From NCBI GenBank assembly GCA_021818945.1, contig JAKASV010000004.1:1-63307 (forward strand): a stretch of DNA of 63,307 nucleotides. The letters run 5' to 3'. Below the pieces are notes generated by a model. The model had not been told where the DNA came from. It made no database searches and saw nothing but the letters and a program-made list of their open reading frames with translations. Source of the stretch: a bacterium (GTDB taxonomy: Bacteria; Babelota; Babeliae; Babelales; Vermiphilaceae). Both the position numbers and the translations under genes were made by a program. Shown here in pieces: positions 1-7,403 of this stretch; the stretch's first letter is position 1; each line of letters begins with the position of its first letter.

Positions 1-25
1 AACGTTTTAAACATGGATATTTTAT

Positions 26-1276
26 ATGGTTTCAAAATTAACTGTTTCACTAAGACTGCTCAGCTTACTTGCGATCGTTAACGCTGCTCATAATCTAAGT
101 GCAGCTGAGATGCGCACTGCAAGAATCAAAAGTACTCCGCTAATTGGACATACAGGAATTGTCTATTCAGGCAATTTTAGCCCTGATAGCAGATTAATAG
201 TAACTGCTTCATGGGACTATACAGCACGCATATGGGATACTGCTACAGGAACTTTAGTACATACCCTAGCTGGACATACAGATTGGGTTAGTTCAGTCAA
301 TTTTAGCACTGATGGCAGATTAATAGTAACTGCTTCTGATGACCAAACAGCTCGTATATGGAATACTGCCACAGGTACTTTAGTGCATATCATAGCTGGG
401 CATACAGCTTTTGTTAATTCTGCCAATTTTAGCCCTGATGGCAGATTCATAGTAACTGCTTCTGATGACCGTACAGCTTGTGTATGGGATACTGCTACAG
501 GAACTTTAGTACATACCCTAGCTGGACATACCGGAGCTATCAGGTCAGCCCATTTTAGCACTGATGGCAGATTCATAGTAACTGCCTCTGATGACCATAC
601 AGCTTGTGTATGGGATACTGCTACAGGGACTTTAGTGCGTACCTTAGCTGGACATACAGATACTGTCCGGTCAGCCAATTTTAGCCCTGATGGCAGATTG
701 ATAGTAACTGCTTCTGATGACCATATAGCACGTGTATGGAATACTGCCACAGGTACTTTAGTGCGTACCATAGCAGGACATACAGGAACTGTCTGGTCAG
801 CTAATTTTAGCACTGATGGCAGAGTCATAATAACTGCTTCATTTGATCGTACAGCTCGTGTATGGGATACTGCTACAGGCACTTTACTACATACCCTAGC
901 TGGACATACAGATTGGGTTAATTCAGCCAATTCTAGCCCTGATGGCAGATTGATAGTAACTGCTTCATTTGACCGTACAGCTCGTATATGGGATACTGCT
1001 ACAGGTACTTTAGTGCATACCTTAACTGGACATACAGATACTGTCCGGTCAGCCAATTTTAGCTCTGATGGCAGATTGATAGTAACTGCTTCTGATGACC
1101 AAACAGTTCGTATATGGCGTGATACTCATGTCCAGCAACAAGAAAAAGCTTTGGCACTGGTTCTTGCATCAGCTCAACACCCTCGTCTAGGGGCCTATTC
1201 ACCGGCAGGGTCACTTGATCGATTGACTACTCAGTTAATTGCAAGCTTCGGCTTAGCTGATAGTTTTTCCAAATAA
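26..1276 (+). CDS. Exported WD40 repeat protein (8 repeats)
   Basis: The 416-residue product starts with a hydrophobic signal peptide (about residues 1-27, ending near LSAAE). It then carries eight WD40 repeats of 42 residues (about 37-370). Each has the GH dipeptide, the FSPDGRLIVTAS strand, a conserved D and a terminal [IV]W[DN]. The C-terminal tail of about 45 residues (from VQQQEKALALVLASAQH) is shared with the next gene. WD40 propellers are protein-binding scaffolds with no catalytic role, so an exported one probably binds a host or surface protein. Seven or eight blades would close one propeller. The repeats are nearly identical at DNA level (126-bp unit), so repeat number can change by recombination. 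Family assignment is secure; the target is unknown. Confidence 0.93.
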   Translation: MVSKLTVSLRLLSLLAIVNAAHNLSAAEMRTARIKSTPLIGHTGIVYSGNFSPDSRLIVTASWDYTARIWDTATGTLVHTLAGHTDWVSSVNFSTDGRLIVTASDDQTARIWNTATGTLVHIIAGHTAFVNSANFSPDGRFIVTASDDRTACVWDTATGTLVHTLAGHTGAIRSAHFSTDGRFIVTASDDHTACVWDTATGTLVRTLAGHTDTVRSANFSPDGRLIVTASDDHIARVWNTATGTLVRTIAGHTGTVWSANFSTDGRVIITASFDRTARVWDTATGTLLHTLAGHTDWVNSANSSPDGRLIVTASFDRTARIWDTATGTLVHTLTGHTDTVRSANFSSDGRLIVTASDDQTVRIWRDTHVQQQEKALALVLASAQHPRLGAYSPAGSLDRLTTQLIASFGLADSFSK

Positions 1277-1278
1277 CC

Positions 1279-1350
1279 TAATCATAAGACACAATAACTA
1301 TGATTATAGAGAATATTGATAAAACGTTTTAAACATGGAGATTTTATATG
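1279..1350 (+). repeat. Duplicated leader of the WD40 genes (copy 2)
   Basis: A block of about 70 bp precedes the second WD40 start: (c)ataagacacaataact, then gagaatattgataaaacg, then ttttaaacatgg and an AT-rich stretch up to the ATG. Nearly the same block precedes the truncated copy (about 2508-2580), and its last 28 bp lie at window positions 1-28. It probably contains the shared promoter and 5' leader, but no clear -35/-10 pair could be assigned. Confidence 0.7.
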
Positions 1351-2511
1351 GTTTCAAAATTAACTGTTTCACTAAGACTGCTCAGCTTACTTGCGATTGT
1401 TAACGCTGCTCACAATCTAAGTGCAGCTGAGATGCGCACTGCAAGAATCCAAAGTACCCCACTTGTTGGACATGCAAGAATTGTTAGTTCAGCCAATTTT
1501 AGCCCTGATGGCAAATTGATAGTAACTGCTTCTGATGATCGTACAGCCCGTGTATGGAATACTGCTACAGGTACTTTAGTACATATTCTAGCTGGACATA
1601 CAGATTGGGTTACTTCAGCCAATTTTAGCCCTGATGGCAGATTAATAGTAACTGCTTCATGTGACAATGTAGCCCATGTATGGGATACTGCTACAGGTAC
1701 TTTAGTGCGTACCCTCGCTGGACATACAGGACATGTCAGGTTTGCCAATTTTAGCCCTGATGGCAGATTGATAGTAACTGCTTCTAATGACAATACAGCT
1801 CGTGTATGGAATACTGCTAAAGGTACTTTAGTGCGTACCCTAGCTGGACATACTGATTGGGTTTATGCAGCCAATTTTAGCCCTGATGGCAGATTGATAG
1901 TAACTGCTTCATTTGACCGTACAGCTCGTATATGGGATACTGCTACAGGTGCTTTAGTGTGTACCCTAGCTGGACATACAGGAACTGTCTGGTCAGCCAA
2001 TTTTAGCCCTGATGGCAGAGTCATAATAACTGCTTCTAATGACAATACAGCACGTCTATGGGATACTGCTACAGGTACTTCAGTGCGCACACTAGCTGGA
2101 CATATAGGAACTGTCTGGTCAGCCAATTTTAGCCCTGATGGCAGAGTCATAGTAACTGCTTCTGATGACAATACAGCACGTCTATGGGATACTGCTACAG
2201 GTGCTTTAGTACATGTCCTAGCTGGACATACAGGAACTGTCTGGTCAGCCAATTTTAGTCCTAATGGCAGATTCATAGTAACTGCTTCTGATGATCATAC
2301 AGCTCGTTTGTGGCGTGATACTTATGTTCAGCAACAAGAAAGAGCTTTGGCACTGATTCTTGCCTCAGCTCAACATCATCGTCTAGGGGCCGATTCACCC
2401 GCACAGTCACTTGATCAATTGACTACTCAGTTAATTGCAAGCTTCGGTTTAGCTGATAGTTTTCACTCCCCTCGTCCAAACCGCCAGGCAATTATGTGCA
2501 TAATAACCTAG
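1348..2511 (+). CDS. Exported WD40 repeat protein (7 repeats), paralog
   Basis: This 387-residue product is a tandem duplicate of the preceding gene, with the same signal peptide and C-terminal tail. It has seven rather than eight 42-residue WD40 repeats, i.e. one 126-bp unit fewer. The C-terminus differs: after GLADSF it continues for 15 residues (HSPRPNRQ...) because about 33 bp is inserted before the stop relative to the first copy. Seven blades is the classical closed WD40 propeller. The roughly 70 bp before the start is nearly identical to the region before the third, truncated copy, so the genes may be co-regulated. The role is inferred to be protein binding outside the cell. Confidence 0.93.
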   Translation: MVSKLTVSLRLLSLLAIVNAAHNLSAAEMRTARIQSTPLVGHARIVSSANFSPDGKLIVTASDDRTARVWNTATGTLVHILAGHTDWVTSANFSPDGRLIVTASCDNVAHVWDTATGTLVRTLAGHTGHVRFANFSPDGRLIVTASNDNTARVWNTAKGTLVRTLAGHTDWVYAANFSPDGRLIVTASFDRTARIWDTATGALVCTLAGHTGTVWSANFSPDGRVIITASNDNTARLWDTATGTSVRTLAGHIGTVWSANFSPDGRVIVTASDDNTARLWDTATGALVHVLAGHTGTVWSANFSPNGRFIVTASDDHTARLWRDTYVQQQERALALILASAQHHRLGADSPAQSLDQLTTQLIASFGLADSFHSPRPNRQAIMCIIT

Positions 2512-2580
2512 TCATAAGACACAATAACTATATTTATAGAGAATATTGATAAAACGTTTTAAACATGGATATTTTATATG
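2508..2580 (+). repeat. Duplicated leader of the WD40 genes (copy 3)
   Basis: Third copy of the leader block found at 1279-1350, differing at only a few positions. It ends at the start codon of the truncated WD40 copy. Its conservation next to a gene that has lost its body dates the deletion as recent, or means the leader has its own use. Confidence 0.7.
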
Positions 2581-2652
2581 GTTTCAAAATTAACCGTTAC
2601 ACTGAAGATTCTCAGCATACTTGCGATTGTTAACACTGCTCACACTGTTTAA
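2578..2652 (+). pseudogene. Truncated third copy of the WD40 gene start
   Basis: A 24-codon frame begins MVSKLTVTLKILSILAIVN and stops just after the signal peptide (TAHTV-stop). It matches the first 23-24 residues of the two preceding WD40 proteins with a few substitutions. The WD40 body is absent. The upstream block (about 2508-2577) is also conserved. I read it as the remnant of a deleted third tandem copy, or possibly a free signal-peptide-like micropeptide. Confidence 0.75.
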
Positions 2653-2707
2653 CTATAACCTGATGTAACGTTTTGACTATTGTCTCAGGCCCTAAGTTTG
2701 ATTAGTC

Positions 2708-2713
2708 TATAAT
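2708..2713 (+). promoter_or_regulatory. Possible -10 element (TATAAT) of the YeeE pair
   Basis: A perfect TATAAT lies 22 bp before the first YeeE start. No good -35 occurs at 16-18 bp; a TTGACT at 2673 is 29 bp away, which is too far. Treat as a weak promoter call. Confidence 0.35.
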
Positions 2714-2734
2714 GCGTAGTAACTTATTCAATCA

Positions 2735-3262
2735 ATGAAAGGGGTTCCATTGAAATTTTTAAAAAAACCATACTGGTCACCATACATTGCCGGTATCATT
2801 ATTGGACTATTACAAATTCCTATTTTTTTGTTGCTCCATGCTTCAATAGGTAGCTCAGTTTCTTTCAACGGCATGGCATGCTCTCTAATCTCTTGGTTTA
2901 AGCATCTTGATGCACAACAGATATCTAACAGTTGTTTTCCTGTGCTTAAACATTGGTGGCAACTCGGATTCGTTTTCGGAATCGCAGGCGGAGCATGGCT
3001 TTCTTCAACATTATCGGGAATTCGAAGAAAATCATTTTCTCCGATCTGGCAGCAAACAACAGGAACTACAACGCTGACCCAACGATCTATAGTTGCTTTT
3101 TGCGGCGGATTTATTATGCTTCTGGGTGCACGCATTGCTGACGGGTGCACAAGCGGGAATGGAATTTCCGGCATTTCATTACTATCAATCGGATCGATGA
3201 TTGTCATTGTCTCAATGTTCATTGCTGGCATCATTGTTACATGTTGTTATAAGAAACTTTAA
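2735..3262 (+). CDS. YeeE/YedE (TsuA-like) sulfur transporter, first half
   Basis: The 175-residue integral membrane protein has about four hydrophobic segments. It carries the YeeE/YedE signature near residues 125-150, where a GG-containing helix is followed by GARIADGCTSGNGISG with its conserved cysteine. Family members import thiosulfate or related sulfur species and use conserved cysteines in the translocation path. Many bacteria split the transporter into two adjacent half proteins, and the next gene is the other half, 17 bp downstream. No strong Shine-Dalgarno precedes the ATG. The substrate is not proven by sequence. Confidence 0.85.
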   Translation: MKGVPLKFLKKPYWSPYIAGIIIGLLQIPIFLLLHASIGSSVSFNGMACSLISWFKHLDAQQISNSCFPVLKHWWQLGFVFGIAGGAWLSSTLSGIRRKSFSPIWQQTTGTTTLTQRSIVAFCGGFIMLLGARIADGCTSGNGISGISLLSIGSMIVIVSMFIAGIIVTCCYKKL

Positions 3263-3279
3263 TTTATGGAAGAAAAATC

Positions 3280-3855
3280 ATGACAATAGTACTTACTCTT
3301 TGCCTTGGCCTGGTAATGGGAATTATTTTTGGTTTTGCGTTAGAAAAATCGCGCGTCTTTGAACCAGGCATCATTATTGGCCAGTTCCAACTGCGAAACT
3401 TCGTTATGCTCAAAGTATTTTTAACAGCTATCGTCACGAGTTTAGCAGTATTTACATTTTTTTTCTCATCAGGATTTGAACGGTTGAATTGGAAAATAAC
3501 CATCTACAATGCCGATATTATTGGCGGTCTTTTACTTGGCATTGGCATAGCCCTTGCAGGAGCTTGTCCTGGAACACTATTTGCCCAAATCGGCGCCGGG
3601 TACAAAGACAGCATTGCTACATTTTTTGGTTGTTTATTCGGAGCAGCCGTATTTATCTTGGTTCGCCCTTGGCTAGCTCAATTACTCAGTGGATATCCTC
3701 ATGAAAAAATAACATTAGATCTGATTCTTGGTTGGCCATATAGTTTAACCGCGGTTTCAGTAATGCTCGTCTTTATTGTGGCACTTTATGGTCTTGAAAA
3801 ATATCGTTCCTGGCAACAAGAGCTGGGCAATAACTTTGATGGGCGAACTCTATAA
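3280..3855 (+). CDS. YeeE/YedE sulfur transporter, second half
   Basis: The 191-residue membrane protein is the partner of the preceding gene. It has an N-terminal GxxxGxxFGFALEKS-type helix, and a central GIGIALAGACPGT motif (about residues 87-99) whose cysteine matches the conserved YeeE/YedE cysteine. About five hydrophobic segments are visible. GGAAGAAAAATC before the ATG supplies a Shine-Dalgarno. The two halves probably form one sulfur-compound importer, useful to a bacterium with reduced sulfur metabolism. Family call is strong; thiosulfate as substrate is inferred. Confidence 0.85.
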   Translation: MTIVLTLCLGLVMGIIFGFALEKSRVFEPGIIIGQFQLRNFVMLKVFLTAIVTSLAVFTFFFSSGFERLNWKITIYNADIIGGLLLGIGIALAGACPGTLFAQIGAGYKDSIATFFGCLFGAAVFILVRPWLAQLLSGYPHEKITLDLILGWPYSLTAVSVMLVFIVALYGLEKYRSWQQELGNNFDGRTL

Positions 3856-3896
3856 AGATTATTTGACTATCCTAAATGCACCCCGATAATCTTTTT
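3854..3896 (+). terminator. Possible terminator after the YeeE pair
   Basis: AAAGATTAT (3854-3862) pairs with ATAATCTTT (3886-3894), followed by further T and C. It overlaps the stop codon and the loop is long (about 23 nt), so it is a weak call. Confidence 0.35.
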
Positions 3897-4364
3897 CTTT
3901 GATAAAGGAGGGGCTACTATTGTCAAAGAATGAATACCCAATAAGCTATCTGCCAAACCTCTTTGGCATGAGCAGAACAGAAGGGGCCTTTGTCCAACAT
4001 TGCCATGGAATTTATTGATACTTTTCGGAGTCAAAAATAGGAAGTTTTCACTTTGCTTAAAGCGGATGTTTTCATTCTGCTTTGACATTCTCCATTCATT
4101 CTTCTTGTCATGTTGAAATAGAAACTGTGCATTGCAACTTTATTTATTGCTTTTTTAAAGGTCACTTTGATAAAGTTTTGTAAACGGGGTAGCACATATC
4201 AGATCATGTATAGGAAGGGACAATTCTGTGGAAAAATTTCCCAATTTTAATTTTAAAAATGGCTCACAGATTTTTTAAAACAATATGAAAAACAGGGATC
4301 CAAATAAAGTTCTATCTACTAATTGATAGAGAAATTTACAGGTCTTATTAAAAAAAGGAGACAG
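3897..4364. other. Intergenic stretch without a convincing gene
   Basis: About 470 bp with no supported gene. A 73-codon minus-strand frame (3867-4088) has no ribosome binding site, recognised domain or typical composition. Short translated pieces in other minus-strand frames look weakly protein-like (e.g. around 3920-4000, KGPFCSAHAKEVWQIAYW), so this may be a decayed gene. The last 100 bp presumably holds the promoter of the next gene. Confidence 0.4.
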
Positions 4365-5390
4365 ATGAATAATAATACTTTATTGGCAATTGTCATCCTA
4401 ATATCAAACAGCAATGCGTTTACTATGGATCAACAAGAATCCAGCACGTCAAAGGCAGTAACTCCGAAAAAAAATCAAATTTTATCGCCGCATCTAGAAA
4501 TCGAGCACAAGGTAACTGGCCATAAAGACAGAACGTCTTTGACTCTCAGTATTAGTGTTCCTGAAAGTTCTCAGGGAACACAATCTGCAGATGCTGATGC
4601 CACGACTCCCAAGAAACATGACGTCAGCCCTTCAGAAGACTTTACATCAGAAAGCTTACCTGAGACTGAAAAAGCGGCACAAAAAAAACATAAAGGCCAT
4701 CAACATAAAAATAGAGATTCTGTCATCATCGAAATTGAAATACCAGACCTTGAAAATCCATCAGATGAAGCGCTTGATAAGATCGTTGATAAATTGATAG
4801 TTCAAGCAAGTATTGCTGCATTTGGTGAACACCATAAAGATGCATTTTATGTAGCTGAATTAAAAGCGGCACTCAAGCAGTCCTTTATCGAATTTATAAA
4901 AATGCGAAGTAAAAGTAAAAGTTCAAGTGCCAGTTCATCCGTCAGTGATTCCAGCGAAGAACCCCAGCCTATTAGCAAGAAGCATGAAGATAGTCTTGTA
5001 TACCCTAAACAAGAAGCTGTAGAAAGACTACGCGCCATCGTTTTTGAACGAATAAGCCCAAAGCACCTCAGCGTTTCAGAGCGGAAAGAAAAGGAAGCTG
5101 GGATCCCTGAGGCAGCGCCATCAGCAACAAAAAGCGCAGATTCTGACGGCATGTCACATAAGGACTTGAAAGAATGGTTCATGCGCGAACTTGAACTCCA
5201 TGATCTAAAAATGCGTGAACAAGAAAGAGAAATGAGAGAAAAAGCAACTAAATATCAAGAAAAGCTTGATGAAGCTCATCGTAAGACAAAGTATGCCGTA
5301 ATAGCTACGGCAGTAACAACCATCTGTGGTATTGCAGTAACTCTTGCAACCTATTTTACCACACATGCCCCTCACCCTGGGAGCAATTGA
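4365..5390 (+). CDS. Exported/membrane coiled-coil protein, unknown
   Basis: I chose the ATG at 4365 (341 residues) because AAGGAG lies 5 nt upstream and it opens a signal peptide (MNNNTLLAIVILISNSNAFT), whereas the longer frame adds a charged extension. The body is hydrophilic and low-complexity: S/T/K/E-rich (20-140), with serine runs near 190-205. A charged coiled coil (about 265-312, repeats of MRE/EKA) follows, then one C-terminal transmembrane helix (about 313-333) and a short tail. That is the shape of a tail-anchored surface or host-membrane protein. No known family recognised. The mature end begins near Met-Asp (TMDQQ), as in two other exported proteins here. Confidence 0.8.
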   Translation: MNNNTLLAIVILISNSNAFTMDQQESSTSKAVTPKKNQILSPHLEIEHKVTGHKDRTSLTLSISVPESSQGTQSADADATTPKKHDVSPSEDFTSESLPETEKAAQKKHKGHQHKNRDSVIIEIEIPDLENPSDEALDKIVDKLIVQASIAAFGEHHKDAFYVAELKAALKQSFIEFIKMRSKSKSSSASSSVSDSSEEPQPISKKHEDSLVYPKQEAVERLRAIVFERISPKHLSVSERKEKEAGIPEAAPSATKSADSDGMSHKDLKEWFMRELELHDLKMREQEREMREKATKYQEKLDEAHRKTKYAVIATAVTTICGIAVTLATYFTTHAPHPGSN

Positions 5391-5398
5391 ACCCAACA

Positions 5399-5441
5399 GA
5401 TATAAAACTACGCATGCACCAAAATATGTGTAGTTTTATCT
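5399..5441 (+). terminator. Hairpin terminator after the coiled-coil gene
   Basis: ATAAAACTAC (5402-5411) pairs with GTAGTTTTAT (5430-5439), just after the stop codon and 10 bp before the ftsL-like start. The T-rich 3' arm fits an intrinsic terminator, though no separate T-run follows. It separates the coiled-coil gene from the cell-division pair. Confidence 0.5.
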
Positions 5442-5450
5442 AAGGAAGCT

Positions 5451-5726
5451 ATGAATAGACAGACATTTATTCTGTTCTTTATTGCTTGCAACATAACCAT
5501 GATCTTTTTACATATTCAAAATCATACCAATATAATACGTCAGTTGTATCGTAAACAACGCAATGAAAAATCAATCGATGTTTTAAAACAAAAAAAAGCC
5601 TATGCCCTTCGAACCCTGTATAGCTTTAAAAATCCGGTATCAATTAAGGAATATGCTGTATCAGAGTTACATATGCAAAAAATAGATCTACAACAAATCA
5701 AAACGGTAACATTCAATGGCAAATGA
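5451..5726 (+). CDS. FtsL-like small division protein
   Basis: The 91-residue bitopic protein has one N-terminal transmembrane helix (about 5-22) and a charged, helical, probably coiled-coil external part. That is the layout and size of FtsL, the small divisome protein that with FtsB activates FtsWI. Sequence alone is too short for a firm call. Its position directly before ftsI, with which it overlaps by 11 bp, is the standard ftsL-ftsI order. AAGGAAGCT before the ATG is a good ribosome binding site. Confidence 0.7.
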   Translation: MNRQTFILFFIACNITMIFLHIQNHTNIIRQLYRKQRNEKSIDVLKQKKAYALRTLYSFKNPVSIKEYAVSELHMQKIDLQQIKTVTFNGK

Positions 5727-7359
5727 TATACAAAAACAACGAGTGCTCATATTATTTTTCTGTTTTTGCGGCATGTATTCGATCATATGCGCTAATCTGT
5801 ACCGCATTCAAATATACAGACACCAATTTTTTCGTGAACTTGGACAAAAACAATACAGCACGGTAATCACTATCCCTGTATCTCGAGCTCCCATCTATGA
5901 TAGAAATGGTGACCATCTTGCCATCAATAAAGAATGTATCTCGGCATGCCTGATACCTTCTGAATGCAAAGAAGAAAATGCCTTGATCGAATTTTTAAAA
6001 GATCATTTTCCATTATCTGTTGATCGATTTGAACAACACCGTGCAAGCAATTTTATGTTTATCAAGCGGCGACTCAGCGACCGAGAACAAAAACTCATTG
6101 CTAATTGTGCCATCAATGGTATTCGCCTACTATGTGAAGAAAGTCGATATTATCCTATTGAATCCACCAGTTCATTGCTAGGTATTACAGACATCGATAA
6201 TAAAGGACTATTTGGCCTTGAACTCCAGTGTGACCATCTTTTAGCAGGCAGGCCGACCACTGTTCAATTACAAAAGGATGCACGTTCTGGTCTTTTATAT
6301 TTTGATAAAGAAACTAAAATAGCAGGAGCCGAAGGAACCCCAGTCAAATTAACAATAGATGGGACAGCTCAATTTTTGGTTTCAGAAGAACTGAAAGAGA
6401 CAATGTCTACTCATAGCGCATTTGAGGGGGCTGTATTAGTCATGGACCCTAAAACCGGGGATATCATTGCCATGGCAAATAACCCAGATTTTGATCCAAA
6501 TCATACAGAAAATCTTACTACAGCAATGACTAAAAATCGTATTCTGTGCGAACGATACGAACTGGGTTCAGTATTAAAAGTATTTGCTGCTCTTGCCGCT
6601 ATCGAAGAAGGAGTAGTTACACCCGATGAATTGATAGATTGCAAGAATGCAAAAACTGCTTATGTTGCTGGACGTAAAGTCAACACAGTACATGAAAATG
6701 CCACCATTCCTTTTTGGCAAGTAATTGCCGATTCCAATAATATAGGAACAGCGACCGTCTCACTGCGCCTAGGCACCAAACTCTACGACCATTATAAACG
6801 GATGGGTTTTACCGAGACTACAGGAATAGGATTTCCGGGAGAACAACCAGGTTTTGTGAATCATCCTGACAATTGGTCAAAGCAATCTATCCTTTCACTG
6901 TCATATGGATACGAAGTCGCGATCAGCATTCTGCAATTAGCACAAGCTTTTGCCATGATTGCCAATGATGGTTATATGGTCCATCCAAGACTGATTCTTG
7001 AACCGACACCCATACAAAAACAAGCGTCATCTCACCGATTGTATACCCATCAAAGCATTGAGGCACTTAAAGATATTCTGGAAAAGACTACTATGCAAGG
7101 TTCATGCAAACGAGCACGCATTAAGGGATACAGAATAATGTGCAAAACGGGTACGGCCAATACACTGACAAACGGTGTGTATAACCGCGAGATCAATAGA
7201 TTTACTTGCTCTGGTATTGTAGAAAAAGATGGTTATAGACGTGTCATTGTTGCCTACATTAAAGCCCCATTCATAAAAGGTCGGTATGCAAGCTCAATGA
7301 TTGTGCCGCTCTTTGAGCGTGTCGCAGAAAAAATCTTAATACATGACAGAATTGTGTAA
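5716..7359 (+). CDS. ftsI: Penicillin-binding protein FtsI/PBP3 type
   Basis: The 547-residue septal peptidoglycan transpeptidase has an N-terminal membrane anchor (about 9-29), a PBP dimerisation domain (about 50-210, with RAPIYDRNG) and a transpeptidase domain. All three catalytic motifs are intact: SVLK with nucleophile Ser285 and Lys288, SNN at 340-342, and KTGT at 477-480. It cross-links DAP-type stem peptides during division, acting in the periplasm with FtsW. No C-terminal PASTA domain is present. It overlaps the ftsL-like gene by 11 bp, so translation is probably coupled. It fits the murE gene found elsewhere in the window. Confidence 0.93.
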   Translation: MANDIQKQRVLILFFCFCGMYSIICANLYRIQIYRHQFFRELGQKQYSTVITIPVSRAPIYDRNGDHLAINKECISACLIPSECKEENALIEFLKDHFPLSVDRFEQHRASNFMFIKRRLSDREQKLIANCAINGIRLLCEESRYYPIESTSSLLGITDIDNKGLFGLELQCDHLLAGRPTTVQLQKDARSGLLYFDKETKIAGAEGTPVKLTIDGTAQFLVSEELKETMSTHSAFEGAVLVMDPKTGDIIAMANNPDFDPNHTENLTTAMTKNRILCERYELGSVLKVFAALAAIEEGVVTPDELIDCKNAKTAYVAGRKVNTVHENATIPFWQVIADSNNIGTATVSLRLGTKLYDHYKRMGFTETTGIGFPGEQPGFVNHPDNWSKQSILSLSYGYEVAISILQLAQAFAMIANDGYMVHPRLILEPTPIQKQASSHRLYTHQSIEALKDILEKTTMQGSCKRARIKGYRIMCKTGTANTLTNGVYNREINRFTCSGIVEKDGYRRVIVAYIKAPFIKGRYASSMIVPLFERVAEKILIHDRIV

Positions 7360-7394
7360 ACAGAGAGCCATGAGAAACATAGCTCTCTGTTTTT
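7360..7394. terminator. Terminator between ftsI and the RBR gene
   Basis: ACAGAGAGC (7360-7368) pairs with GCTCTCTGT (7382-7390), followed by TTTT on the plus strand. It lies between convergent genes, serves ftsI, and could act weakly on the minus strand too. Confidence 0.8.
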
Positions 7395-7403
7395 CAGTAA
7401 GAT

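Noticed and set aside
217..1056. Long minus-strand frame opposite the first WD40 gene
   Set aside because: It is the mirror of a repeat with 126-bp (42-codon) periodicity, so the absence of stops in one unit repeats in all; no ribosome binding site or signal.
1410..2276. Two minus-strand frames opposite the second WD40 gene
   Set aside because: Same periodic shadow effect as in the first WD40 gene.
3867..4088. 73-codon minus-strand frame after the YeeE pair
   Set aside because: No ribosome binding site, no domain, and another minus-strand frame looks equally protein-like; at most a decayed gene.
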